Source: Ophioderma brevispina (Eukaryota; Echinodermata; Ophiuroidea; Amphilepidida; Ophiodermatidae). Taken from it: a DNA stretch of 64,000 nt. Under the pieces are notes generated by a model. That model saw only the letters and a list, made by a program, of their open reading frames with translations. It was not told the origin of the DNA and searched no databases. Of the stretch, positions 35,291 through 46,860 are shown piece by piece (the first letter of the stretch is position 1; every line of letters starts with the position of its first letter). The DNA is taken from NCBI GenBank assembly GCA_023653785.1, contig JAMKCH010044099.1, forward strand, positions 30,253 through 94,252, given 5' to 3'. A program made the position numbers and the translations under genes.

Positions 35291-36325
35291 CATGTGAATT
35301 CAATGATGAATTTTTTCGCAATTGCTAAAAACATAACTTCAAAAAACGATTAGTCCCTTCTCAAATATTTTGTCGAAACACACGCACAGAATGCTTTGCA
35401 TAAGCACTAAATATTGGCAAAGAAAATTATTAATATTTACAGCAAAAATAGCCGATTTTTGAAGAGCGCCCTCAATTTTCAAAATGTAGATTTGCACATT
35501 GTGTTGTAATTGCCTAGTAAATCATACTGGCGAGTTGGTAATGCTTAAAAATGGCGTATTTTTCTAAAAGAAGCGATTTTGTAATTAAATTCGCGATCCC
35601 TGATGGTAATTGAAAGGCGAAGCTGGAACGTAATATTTATGTCGTCCTGATTAGTGTCACCTACGAAAATGATCTCTAATTGGACTTGCCTGAACCGACG
35701 GAAACAACTAATAGATGAGCGTAGATACATAACATGCCAATATCGCTTATTTCATATTGCAGGGACGTTCAGCAGCCGTTGAATTATTTTCGGAGATCTC
35801 CGATATTAATATTCTATTAAAAAATTCCTTCTTTTGCAAACCACCTAGCGAGTTTTGGGCTTCGCCATTCAAGGATTGTTACTAGTCAGTACCAATTGCA
35901 ACTGTGCAAAAATCTTAAAATATCTGGAAAAATTGGGGGAGCTCTTCAAAAAACATGTGCTGTTAGTGCTGATAAGCTGAATTGCGAGGGTTCAATTTTA
36001 TAGAAATGGTATTGTGGGGTGCAAACAGTGATAGAATAGCCTTGAGCCAGTAGCTAGACAAGAAAACACTAGAACCCCATGGGGATTACTCTTGTGACGC
36101 TCATGCCCGTTAATGCCAATCGATTGTTATACAAAATTCTGAGGAATGCGACAAAAGTGCTACAATGACCTTTCTGTGTTTTGTACGTCTACAGACAACC
36201 CGTGGACCAGACAACGGTAGAAACCTCAAAATGAGGTCTTCAGTGTAGCGGCACATGATTCCTACCAATTCGTGCCACGTACCTTAGATCAGGCAATGCT
36301 CTTGCAACTTATGGAAAAGACTTGC
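35291..36325. other. Spacer, no gene seen
   Basis: No feature supported. Confidence 0.5.
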
Positions 36326-36641
36326 CTTTATTAGGGAACTTCACCGGAGAAACAGGAGATTGTGTAGAGGGCGGTAGGTGAAGGGAGATTGAGGTGCGGG
36401 TGAGTGGGCGTTCTGTGCTTTTCTGTGTATCTTCACGGTATCGAATATCTGTTTCCGGCGAACTGTTTGTTGTATGCCTCGTTATCATTCTCATCGGTCC
36501 GGCGTGGTAGAGGTGGTGGTGGAAGTTCTCAACTTCTGAAACGGACGCGCGTTCTGTGCCTGTCCTAAGGATCTGACGAATTTGATGAATGGAATCGGTG
36601 ATCGGGGTGGTCAACAAGACGATCACGGCTGCTTCTTTCAG
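36326..36641 (-). pseudogene. Exon-like block 1, proline-rich, paralogous to 38585-38892
   Basis: Bounded by an acceptor (TTCAATAG) and a GC-type donor (AAAG/GCAAGT). One frame reads ELPPPPLPRRTDENDNEAYN followed by KQFAGNRYSIP and a stop; another is open for 105 codons with no recognisable pattern. The DNA aligns to 38585-38892 (shared GATCGT, CCCCGA.CACCGA, CAGGC.CAGAACG, CATACAACAAACA, TCTCC). Proline-rich and tyrosine-bearing content would suit a cytoplasmic tail exon. Stops in the shared phase suggest decay. The gene is not identified. Confidence 0.35.
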
Positions 36642-38584
36642 CTATTGAATGACCAAAAAATGTAACATATTGTAATGTTTAGAAAATCTGGTTTCTATAT
36701 GTAGAATGTGACGTCATGTTTTCAAATGCAAAAACGTAACTTGCAGTGTCTTGAATGAAAAGTAATCATTGAAACATGTAATCATCCTGGTAAGAAAATT
36801 CCAAATTGTGATCAAAAAGGTCAAAATACGTGCCTGAAAAATATATTAACAAATCAATCAAGGGGAAGGAAACCACAATGGAGCGCCGTGTCGTAAGGGT
36901 ACGCCTTAGTGTACAACCCTTTCCCCATAGTTTAATGGGCACTTCCAGGGTCTAGGCCTACTTCCAGGCTCGTAATTGTGTCCTCACTATGAGTTCGAAA
37001 AATGCTTAAAGGGGGCTGGCCCGATTTAAGTATATGAAGTTTTATTTTGATAGAAGGACTTTAACCCCAAAACCCCATTGTAAAGTTTGCGCCGATATCA
37101 TCCGTTTTGAGGGCTAAAAAAGTGAGTCTGTAAGCCCCATAGAGTACTGTGTAGAATTAAATTGGTCGACCAAAATGGAAAAGTTTCGTTTATAACTTCC
37201 AACAAATATCATTTTAGACCTAAAAATTTCACAGGATCAATGAGAAAATAGTGGCTTTCTTTGGATACCAAAATTTTGACCACGCTTCCGGTAAATTGGG
37301 GCCCTGGGGACGAGGCTAGTAGCGATCGGGCCACGGATCTTTAGTAAAAGGAGCAATTAAAAGGGGGATTTCGTGATCAACAACCTCGTTACCCGACTTA
37401 CATGGAAAAAAGTGAGAGTGGTATATAATTGGACCGTAGCCTCGTAATCCATGTGTACCAAATATTACGTGAAAATTCGGTCGGATTTGTAAGAAATTAC
37501 GCGATTTTGTATTTTCTGTCCGAAACGGACAGAAATTTACAGCACACTGGCCTATTGGAACTGAAACAAGGAATGATCATAACACAACCGCAAGACGAAT
37601 CAACTCAAATTTTGTGAATAAGCTTTTTTTTTTTTTTTCCTCAGGATAGGGCCTATCTAGCGAACCAGAATAAACTGAGGTGCTGGAATACGAAGGCACC
37701 TTTAATAATTCAGAGTGTGCTTAGAATCCTGGACAGTATAGTGTGGTCGCATTGAGAAATTGCACGATGGTAAGACGAGCCTTCTTAGCAAGATGCCCTA
37801 ATTGGGCAGTTCCTTTTGCCCGTGATTCTTTCACACAAAGCAAAATGTTGGGGGGGGGGTAAATCATCACAATTCTCAGAAATACATCACATCTGTAGAT
37901 GGTCACGTTCTTTAAACATTTACATTATGAACTCTGTATACAACGATCCACGACCACGAGGACCAGCTTCCCGCGTGCGCAATTACTTTGAATCAGGAAA
38001 CATGAAAATAGTGGTTTGCATGTCGTACTAAATTTTCGCGCTTTTCCTGAAATCATCATCACAGTAAACACTATTATTTAAAGGTGGGACAAATCATTTG
38101 GAATTAAGAATGATCAATCCCCATTACAGAAGAGCGTGACAAAAATTATATTACGCCCCCATACTTGTAGTCGTTGGCACTCTCAGACCATTTGGGAAGT
38201 AAGACCAATGCTGGGAACTGCATTTAGTGTGAAACCATAGAATGTATATTACATGTCTTTTGGTTAAGACAGGACAGGAGACATCAACCGTCTGAAGATC
38301 GGATACCGAGTGATCGTAAGTGAGGGCATGACGTGAAAAACTCAGAGTAACGGTTGGACCTTCCAAGGGATATAATATATATATAATATATATATATAGA
38401 TATATATAATTTTTTTATAATATATATATTTAGATATATACTAATATATATATATAAACTCCTAAGGTCAAGCACGGATGGTCGCAAAGGTCATCGGTAA
38501 AAGCGGCAACTTTTTCATCGTACCAATGCGATACCGCCTTAATATAACTCGCCTTATTTTCTCAAAGAAAGAAAACGGACTTGC
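36642..38584. other. Spacer, no gene seen
   Basis: Includes a poly-T run (37625-37639), a G-run (37850-37859) and an interrupted AT microsatellite (38370-38456). No coding region recognised. Confidence 0.5.
38370..38456. repeat. AT microsatellite
   Basis: Interrupted (TA)n with GATATATA steps. Confidence 0.85.
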
Positions 38585-38892
38585 CTTTTGTAAGTGGCTC
38601 ACTGGAGGGAAACAGGAAAATTGTATGGAAGGCCGGATAGGGGAGATTGCGGGTGCTGGAAATGTTGGTTTTCTTGCTGTTACTGTGTATTCTTCATCAG
38701 TTATCGATTCTTGTTTGTTGTAGCCTCGTCCTCCTCGGCGGGTAGGAAGTAGATGGGAGTGTGAGGTGGAAATTCTTCGATTCCCGCAATAGGAGTATGT
38801 GGTTCCGTTCTGGGCCTGGTCCGGATGAATGGCAAGATTCGGTGGAAATACAGTCGGTGGTCGGGGCGGTGGCAAGGGATGATCACGATCGC
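38585..38892 (-). pseudogene. Exon-like block 2, proline-rich, paralogous to 36326-36641
   Basis: Bounded by an acceptor (AATTCATCAG) and the same GC-type donor (AAAG/GCAAGT) as block 1. The frame in step with block 1 reads EFPPHTPIYFLPAEEDEATT and soon stops; a one-base change moves to RRGGRGYNKQESITDEEYTV, open to the donor. Block 1 has the matching PRR..EAYNKQ. This looks like an exon duplication with later frame damage. Confidence 0.35.
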
Positions 38893-41233
38893 CTGATGAA
38901 TTGACAAGATCGTGAGTGAATGTTTATTCCAAGGGCATTGTTTGTAGTGTTGAAATTCAATTGGCACTGCATGTGGTAAATAAATTAATCGAGTTGCGCT
39001 GCTTTTAAATAGTTCTCATTGGAACGTGACATCTTATTTTCAGGCAAATCGTGTACGATATTCAAAGAGGTTAGAGCCATATTACAATTGTGGCAAATTG
39101 TTTTGTGTCCTATCAAGTCAAAAAAGCAAAGCAATGGCAGAGAAATTTTGTCAAGGTTATAATTTTAAGAAAATATCAAACAGAAGACCACTCGCCATTT
39201 CTTACGTATAACATTTACTTTTCTAGAACAAAGGTCTTTTAAAGATTACCATTAAATCATTTGAACAATTCTTCAATTGCAACGGAACTGGGTTTTGCAA
39301 GAGCTCAGTAAGTATCAGTAATGGCGGTTTTGTAACTGCATAAAAGCAGATGTTCCATAAGTAACCTCCGAATTTTCAAACTGATTGATCCGATTCAAAT
39401 CTAAAATTACAGCATGAAAAGAAATGATGATAATGCATTGTATGATGAGAAACGAAAAATAATATCGTATCTTGGAACATTATAGCCCAAACCCATTTTA
39501 ACAAATGTTCCGTAATGTTACTGTCCACCTAAATTGCTATTTTCTTTTGACTCTTATACGGACCTGACTATATGCTAATTGTGTTCTCCGTTATGTGCTG
39601 CCACGAATCATGGTTTCTATCACCTTTGTTTGATATCACGTTTGTATCACTGTTTGTATCACTGTACCCTCTACCCCAATAGCCTCGTGACAAAGCCATG
39701 GTTTATTTCCGGGTTACGTTAAGTGCAGTTAGGACACGCTGTCATGGGGGTTCTCAGGATTCTTTACATCGCTTCGAATCCAGCACCAATAAAGGAATAA
39801 CGTGACCCTTGTAGACGAGGTATAATGTATAATGCATTGGAATAATTTATGGAAACTCCAAAGGTTGGGACACTATTCACTATGGACGATGTTATTCATG
39901 AAATCAGCCTCTCTGGAAAATATATAAACTGAGACTAAATACCTAGGATTATATTAGTCTCAGATTAAACAAGAAACAAAATAATCTGTCGAACACAATG
40001 TACACATACCCCAAAAACCCCATATTCGCGTAAACGTAATAAAGAGCATAAAATAATTAAATACCCCTTTTGGGTATTTTTACCACCATAACCTGGCTGC
40101 CGTAAGGATATAAAAATACTTGGGTCTTCTTGCATGGCATCCGGAAAAGAAAAAAGTGCTTTAAAATGTCTGAAAATGCACTAGTTATAATTAAGAAGTG
40201 ATGAAATTTCATGATTGAAATGGTAGACGGCCTATGTTTTCTCAAAACTAAGCGGCTTTGGACAGTGAATTTGAGGAAGGAAGGAAATTTACTCCGCGGT
40301 CATCAATTTCACATCGATTTGCAAATTACTAGCTTTGGAGACTATAGAGAATCTTGGGTTGCCGGTTTATGAATCGGCACGTTTGGGTTGATTCGAACTA
40401 AAAATTTTTCTAGTCATCATGATGTTCAAAATTTGGTTATTTACTGAACCAGGTAACCCAAGTTCGCCCAAGTTTAATATGGGTGAGCTAATCTTACATG
40501 CAAAATTCGATCTACTTAGCTGAAATTAATAATTTTTTATTTTTCTGTCCGGAAAAACGGACCAGAAATTAAAACAACACTATGGCCTCATGGGCAGCGC
40601 GATACAATGGCTCATCACATCAAAACGACAACATAAGATCAGCTGAAATCAACTGACCAAATAAACGTTTCTTGAGGATATCTAGTGAATCATAAAACAA
40701 AAATAAATAGAGCTAGGATCACGAAAGGACTTAATCCAGTTATGATCATCATAATTATAGGTCGTGCAATGTAGGATATATACAAAGGCTATTGGCATAG
40801 TCAAATTTAGCAAGCTTCTGTTTTTAATTTTTATTCTTTTTGATAAATGACTACATGAATAAATGAAAAATACCTTACCAAGACCATAACCAGTCACATA
40901 AATTTGCAATGGCAAAATCAAGTGAAAACTTCTCAGCATGCAGGCCAGAGAGTCAACAACTTTTTCATTTTGTTAAAGATTCCCTAACCATATCGGAACA
41001 GCAGGCAGGTTCGGAAAATCGGCAACACGGAAAAATGCATTCAAGCGAGCCCAAAACTGTGATGATGCTATCGAAGATATAAGCTATATTACATGTATCT
41101 GTTAAACAATAATTAGTTACGAAGGTTTTGCTCTCTATTATCACAGCATGATTACACACGACAGGCCTCTGATTTCAAAGTCTGGGAGAATTATTGCCAC
41201 GCAAAAAAAAGTTATCTCTAGATCAACGGTAAA
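38893..41233. other. Spacer, no gene seen
   Basis: No recognisable coding frames. Several 60-85 codon frames on the minus strand between 40.0 and 41.2 kb lack family patterns or splice context. Confidence 0.45.
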
Positions 41234-41470
41234 ATGTTCCACATAAGAGAAGATTTTCAGTAGCTTCCCACAATGATTGCTTCCAATGGGGTTTTTGTAC
41301 AGGTACGATGGGAATCGTTAGTGATGAAACATGGCTTATTGACAGTAATGATTAACCAAACTTGCATTTTAAGAGGTTTCATCTATAAAGATTCACATGA
41401 CTACCGGTACAAAAACTTCCAATGGAAGCAATGCATTGTGGGAAGCTACTGATATCTTCTCTCTGTTCCA
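41234..41470. mobile_element. Hairpin MITE
   Basis: Arms 41234-41331 and 41376-41470 are inverted copies: both contain AGTAGCTTCCCACAATG, ATTGCTTCCA, TTTTTGTAC.GGTA and GATGAAAC. The spacer is about 45 bases. No coding content. Confidence 0.75.
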
Positions 41471-42419
41471 CCTTATGTTAAGTTATGACCATCCCACAAC
41501 TCCGTTCTTCAGCACTAAAGTTATTATGGTCCAAAGATTCCAAATTGCTTGGAAAATGTGATTGTTGTAACCAAAAGCGTTAGCGCAACTCCACCAATAC
41601 CATGTTCATCTATGCCTTTAGAGAACACATGTAAGGAGAGCATGTAGATTAACGCAAACACCAGCAATTGCCCATTGTTAACCAAACAATTAACCATAAT
41701 CCCTCTAAAAGCACCTCGGGAAAACTCTCAAGGAAATCCGATTAATAATCTCAAAGCAAGAAGAAACCAGATTTGGGACATGTAACTTAAGACTGGTTGT
41801 AGTCATAGGTCTGGGGTTTTGAGATGATGGAAGAAGAAATGCACTTGTGGGAAGAGAACATATTATTAATCCACCTGCACCAGTGTCACATAAACCCCAA
41901 CCAAAAGCAATGGTTGCTGGTATGTGAGTTGCGGACAATGACTGTCATACGGTGGAGGTATTAAATACACCTTGCACCGTCAGATTACTATCGTATACAT
42001 GTCCTCAGAAAACAACAAAAGTAATGGGATGTGAGTACTGGACCATAATGCTTTTCAAAAAAATTCCAATAATGCACAGGACACAATGATGGTGTTAGTG
42101 GGTAACTACCTAATTTATAGGATCGGGTTTATTTAATTTTACCTGGATTTTGTTACACATGGCAAAAATGCACAATCAAAGAATTCAGTACGTTTATTTT
42201 TATTTGCAATTAAGCGTGGATAGATTCATTAGCTGTAAGATTATCTTGGACCACCATTTTAATGATTAATGCTTCTATAATTGTCAAGTATTACAGAACC
42301 CAATTGAGTACATGAGAGAAAACGAGAACAAGGCGAACTTAGTATTTAGCGATGCGTAAAAGATGTCCCCCGCCGAATGTTGCGATCAGTCGTAACTTGG
42401 CATTAAATGCAACTTCAAC
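41471..42419. other. Spacer, no gene seen
   Basis: A 77-codon minus frame at 41705-41938 is hydrophobic in part and unrecognised. Nothing else supported. Confidence 0.45.
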
Positions 42420-42965
42420 AATCCACCCCTCCCCCAATGAACCCGCAAACAACACACTACACCCCCTCCCAACACCCGCAAAACACATCACCCCTCCCAA
42501 CACCCCGCAACCGCCGACAAACCCACGGCCCCCTATCCAAACCCCCACAAATCCCACCCTCATCCCCAACACCCCCCGCAACAACCCACCCCATCAACAC
42601 CCATCAACACCCAAAAACCCCAAACCCTGTAACACACCTCCCCCTTTCCCCAATACCCCGCAACCTGCCATTCCCCTCCCCAACACCCCGCAACACCCGA
42701 TACATCCCCAAAACCCCGAAAAAATGCCCACCACTACCAAAAACCATGCAACACTCCCAACCCCCTCACCAACCCCCAGAAAGCTTGATAAACGTACGTA
42801 AATATATTAAAAAAAAAAAAAAACACTCACCCTCCCCAACAACCCCGCAACCAACACCCCCTCCCAAACACCCCGCAAACACAATACCCCCTCCCACCAC
42901 CCCGCCAATCCCCAAACCCCCTCCCCAAACACCCACCCCCTCCCCAAAACCCACCCCCTCCCCCA
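42420..42965 (+). repeat. C-rich minisatellite (CCCCAACACCCCGCAA-type)
   Basis: Irregular tandem units built on CTCCCCAACACCCCGCAACC with many variants, interrupted at 42797-42832 by an A-rich stretch. The complementary strand is G-rich with repeated GGGG runs, so G-quadruplex formation is possible. The long proline/threonine frames on the plus strand and glycine/valine frames on the minus strand are products of the repeat. Confidence 0.9.
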
Positions 42966-43510
42966 TAGCATAGTAGTCTCATGTCGCGAAGGAAAATTTT
43001 GCCTTATCTGATGTCCGTTTCAAAGATACAGCAATTATGCATTTTAATTAGCTCTTGCAATTACCCTAAGCCGCATAAATCCACATACTTTCAACATTGC
43101 AAAACAGATGATGCCTCATGATAGGCTTTCATGCAGCGCAGACTCTTTGAGATCCGATGTACCGTTTCTAAATATAGCAATTATGCCGATTTTGGCATAT
43201 TAATTAGCTCATTTGCATACTAATTTGCCCGAACCGAAATAACGCCCCAATCCAATCGGCGTCCAAAAAAACTCTCAGCCCGGCGGCATTCCACCAAGTA
43301 CATCATTATACGCCTTACGGAAACTCCAGAAACTTGCAAAGGCCCTTGCAGGGAACCTCTCATAAATTATGCAAATTAGATATTTAATTAGCCTATTTTA
43401 CGGCCACAATCTCATAAGGCGAGAAACTCACAGCCCGCTTCGTTCCACCAAGTTAAATCATTGTCGCCCTACGGAACTCCAGATAAATCGTATACACATG
43501 GTGTTAACAT
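42966..43510 (+). repeat. Diverged tandem repeat, period about 150-200
   Basis: Units share TAGCAATTATGC, TTAATTAGCTCATTTGCATA and CAGCCCG....TTCCACCAAGT, then TACGGAA.CTCCAGA. About three partial units. No coding content. Confidence 0.55.
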
Positions 43511-43625
43511 TTTTGTCACCAACGGACGCGAACGGGACGGAAACGAACGGACGGAGGAAACGAACGGACGCTGCTCATTTCATAGTCCCCGTCCGAACTC
43601 GTTCGGCGGGGACAAAAATTAGCAG
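43511..43625. repeat. GGACG-rich tract with GC-rich hairpin
   Basis: CGAACGGACG repeats are followed at 43585-43613 by GTCCCCG..CCGAAC and GTTCGG.CGGGGAC, an imperfect stem with a 2-base loop. It resembles the end of an interspersed family. Confidence 0.5.
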
Positions 43626-43969
43626 AATTATGGCAAAGATGTCCAGCCAACCCGCAAGTGTGTGCTCGCATATAGAAATTTTATCATAATTGCAACATGC
43701 CTACCCATGATCTGTATCAGTTAGGCGGTTCAAATTCCGAGAGATTAAACACTTGCCGTTGCACGGGTAGGGTTTGGCCATTTAGTGGCCCCGGGGTCAC
43801 TTGTACGGAATAAAAGTACCCGAATTCTTCAGCTATTCTACAAGTCGGCTAAATTCATCGGGTCACTTGACCCCGGGTCACTATACGGCCAAAACCAACA
43901 GCACCAGATAGTCTCACCGAACCTTGTTGAAGATTCAAGATCGAAACATTGCTCTTAGGCGAGTGCGTC

Positions 43970-44536
43970 CTCAGTTTGCTTGTTGTCCCCAGTCCTTCAG
44001 GTTTATAAGAGAATGGACTGACTGGGGTGGTTTTGATGGCTTCGAGTGGGTGGTTGGGGACATCGCATATGTATGTGTGATATTGCTTACTTCAGGCCTC
44101 CCAATCTCATGGTTGCGTCGAGGTGGTTTGGGGCTAACATAAGGTCTAGATTGGTTTGTGCCTGGTGCTTGTGAATGAAATATAGGTTGGTTTGTTTCTT
44201 CGGGTTATTTGATCAGAAGTGTTAGTCTTTGAAGTGTAACTGGTGTTGAATGTGCCTTCGGTGTGAATTTGGCTCGAGATCGATTTGGGCGTACAGGTGC
44301 CTTACCTTTGGAAGAAGACGAACCAGCAGAATTTGACCTTGTCTCCTCTGAGTCTCCTCAGAAAAGTTGGACAGAGGCGATTCGAAGTTGTGTCTGAATA
44401 ATTACTCTCCTGATGATATCTTGCTCCGGGATTGGATGGATTTTACGATTACGGGAGGTTTGTTTTCTGTAATATAGGCGAGCAGTGCGAGGTGTGGGTG
44501 ATTTGTTGGGTGATTGTTCTTTGATCGTTGTCTGTA
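43970..44536 (-). pseudogene. Proline- and tyrosine-rich frame with two stops, possible exon
   Basis: After a good acceptor (ATTCCTTACAG) one minus frame runs about 190 codons with only two stops (TGA near 44388, TAA near 44207). It reads TTIKEQSPNKSPTPRTARLY, IPEQDIIRRVIIQTQ, stop, GDSEETRSNSAGSSSSKGKA, PKAHSTPVTLQRLTLLIK, stop, PGTNQSRPYVSPKPPRRNHE, HSKPSKPPQSVHSLI. So few stops in AT-rich DNA, together with SH3-ligand-like PKPPRR, suggest a former coding exon. No family is recognised. A GTAAGG donor lies at 44307-44312, so the exon could end there. It may belong with the FN3-like pieces at 46.3-46.9 kb. Confidence 0.35.
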
Positions 44537-44690
44537 AGGAATTTTGTAGCAGCACAAAAGATTTTATGAGTAGAGACTCCCAGATTATTAAACTGACTTA
44601 AAAAAACTGCTAGTTGGGGTTGCAAACACTTAAACTTATTAAGATGACAACTTACCTGAACTTACTGTAAGTATCGCTGCAAACAAAACC

Positions 44691-45755
44691 TACAAAATGT
44701 AGGTATGTAGTACTACTATGTGGTGTGTTCCTGCTCTGGTCGTGGCTAGTGTGTGTGGGGGTGTGTGTGTGTGTCCTACTTTTTTTTGCGTTTGTAGTGT
44801 CGGTTGAGGTTGGGGAGCACTGCACCCTGTGGTGACAGTGCTTTTTGTGCTTTCAGTGCTCCCTGGATTCTTATCAGACCTCATTTTATGCTATGTTTCT
44901 ATTTGTTGTTGAATTGCCAGTTGAATTAAAAAAAAAATTACAAACCCAATTGCAAAACAGTTGTTGTTGTAGTATTCCTAGTTTCTACATATATATTTAG
45001 ATGGATTCCAAGTGAGTGAGGAAAGATCATCGGATCCAAAGATTAATAATATAGATTGGACGATTTACGGCCCATGTTATGGTCTCGCTATGAGTTTTAA
45101 AATATTTTTGCAACTCAGATCTAGACCAATATGGGCTCAATCAAATTCCAATTTTATACAAACTGTTTAGAAAATTGGATATGAAGTTTCAAAATTACCA
45201 AAATCAAATTGCAATAAAAACATGCTTTGATTCAAGTTTTGCAAAGCAGATTAAGTTTAGAAAAACCTCGGAATTTGAAAAATTACCGACTTCATACCGA
45301 TAAACCCATTGCAATCTAGCAAATATGAAAACATATTTTTGGTTAGGTTTGGACTAAACCTGACCAAAATAAACTGTTCCACTTTCGCCTAGGTTGGTTG
45401 TTTGCATGAGGGGAGGGGGAAATGAAGTTCGGTAAAGTGTGTTGTGCTTCCCAAAGATGGCCCTTTTGAGAGGAAATGAACGTTGTGACGATCATGTCAT
45501 GGCGTCGTACCACAGTATTGGAATGAGGGGGCTGGAGGATGGGTAATTTTTTACAGGCCGAAAAGGGTTAAAGAGCAACGTTTATTTTTGTGCGTTTTTT
45601 AGGAAGATTTGATTCATTGTTTTATATGTTTACATATAGTCCGAGATGCTATGACAAACACTCCATACTTGAGTAGGTCGTTTTACTAGCGCTGGCGTCT
45701 AGGCTATAGCTATATACGTGTACAAGCAATAACCAAAATTCTATTCACTCTATCT
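44691..45755. other. Spacer, no gene seen
   Basis: GT-rich stretch at 44740-44775. Otherwise nothing recognised. Confidence 0.45.
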
Positions 45756-45835
45756 GCCCATTATTGCAAATGCAAGCTTTTCATGATTGGTCCGCTTACT
45801 GCCCATTATTCTGCAATAATGGGTCGTGAATGCAT
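45756..45835 (-). repeat. Short MITE-like repeat, copy 2
   Basis: Complement matches 8714-8787. Contains a 9-base stem CCCATTATT/AATAATGGG at 45802-45823 and a further CCCATTATT near 45950, hinting at a larger palindromic element to about 46010. Confidence 0.5.
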
Positions 45836-46340
45836 TTTCTATTAAATCATTTTCTTTTAGGTAATAGAAATAGAAATAAAAAAGGTTTGCAGGATCATCT
45901 ATGGGCTCATAACGAAAAACTCTAAAATAACGGCTCGGCTGCGCCTCGCCCATTATTTATTTTTTCCGACCTCGTGCACATTATTCACCCATAAATTCTA
46001 ACTGCATCACCCTGTATATTTCTTAATTAATAAAATAAACCGCAGTGTCAGGACCCACCACCATCTTCAGCAAGCGTTCAGTCACTATGGACACAAATCT
46101 TCGAGGTGAGTTCTGATTTAAAGAAAACCATCGCTCCTGGAATAAACTAACCTTTTCTATTTTGCCCACAACCATTTGGTAGAGAAAGTACAGTGAATTA
46201 TAGAGTCGTGTGGAACCAGGTAATAGATTGAGATATTTTGTATGAAGATACTGTCTGTATTGGTTCTTACCACCTGATTTTATTACGATGGCTTCGAAGG
46301 TATAGAGGTGTGCTTTTTTACGGTTGGGTCGTTGACGCAC

Positions 46341-46443
46341 CTGGAATCCGACGCTTTCGGTAGGCGTTTGGGAACTGGCGGTGCAGGAGATAAAATCGCT
46401 TCCTTTCTAGGCAAACCTGAACCATTGGTGGTTTTCACTTTGG
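46341..46443 (-). CDS. Candidate exon: end of an FN3-like domain
   Basis: Acceptor CCTTTTCATAG at 46444 with a pyrimidine tract and donor CCAG/GTGCGT at 46340. The frame reads KVKTTNGSGLPRKEAILSPA and then PPVPKRLPKASDS. KVKTTNGSGL is typical of the F-G strand of fibronectin type III domains (Y.V.V.A.NG.G). The stretch upstream in the same frame (ELNYALFIA) would extend the strand but a stop precedes it. The phases (1 in, 2 out) are consistent over 103 bases. The gene is not identified. Confidence 0.35.
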
Positions 46444-46646
46444 CTATGAAAAGGGCGTAATTAAGTTCCCGATATTAAACCCTAAGTGATTTCACTTTCT
46501 TCGCTGCAGCTTTTCATGACGTAAAAGCTCATATTTGCTTCCAGTGAAAATATAAATACAGCTTCTTCCACATGTGATTTTCCCCCCAAATATTCATCTG
46601 TGGTCCCTGCTGAAGTTTCAGAGTGCTCATCTTTTTTTATCTTTGT

Positions 46647-46860
46647 CTAAGGTTTCTCTGTGGAATGTTGGTTTGCAAGAACTACAACTTTGAGGGAGGG
46701 TTTATAGACAACGATGTCGCTCAATGTAAATGCCTCGCCGCTATCATGCCCTGCATTCCCTCCAGAAATTAGGTAAATTTCCACATAGTCCATGATTTTC
46801 ATCTGACTTGGGGAAAGAACCCTCCACAGTCCGCGATTACAACTTTTAATCTTTAATTTA
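46647..46860 (-). CDS. Candidate exon: FN3-like domain
   Basis: The frame reads LWRVLSPSQMKIMDYVEIYL, ISGGNAGHDSGEAFTLSDIV and VYKPSLKVVVLANQHSTEKP. A Trp, the I.DYVEIY C strand and the LKVVVLANQHS F strand are spaced as in FN3 domains, which in animals build extracellular parts of receptors and adhesion proteins. The frame ends in a stop and no GT donor is evident there, so the exon may be damaged or its boundary misjudged. Confidence 0.3.

Noticed and set aside
42352..42973. Proline/threonine-rich frames of 149 and 188 codons (and glycine/valine frames on the other strand)
   Set aside because: Explained by the C-rich minisatellite; all three plus frames are open for that reason.
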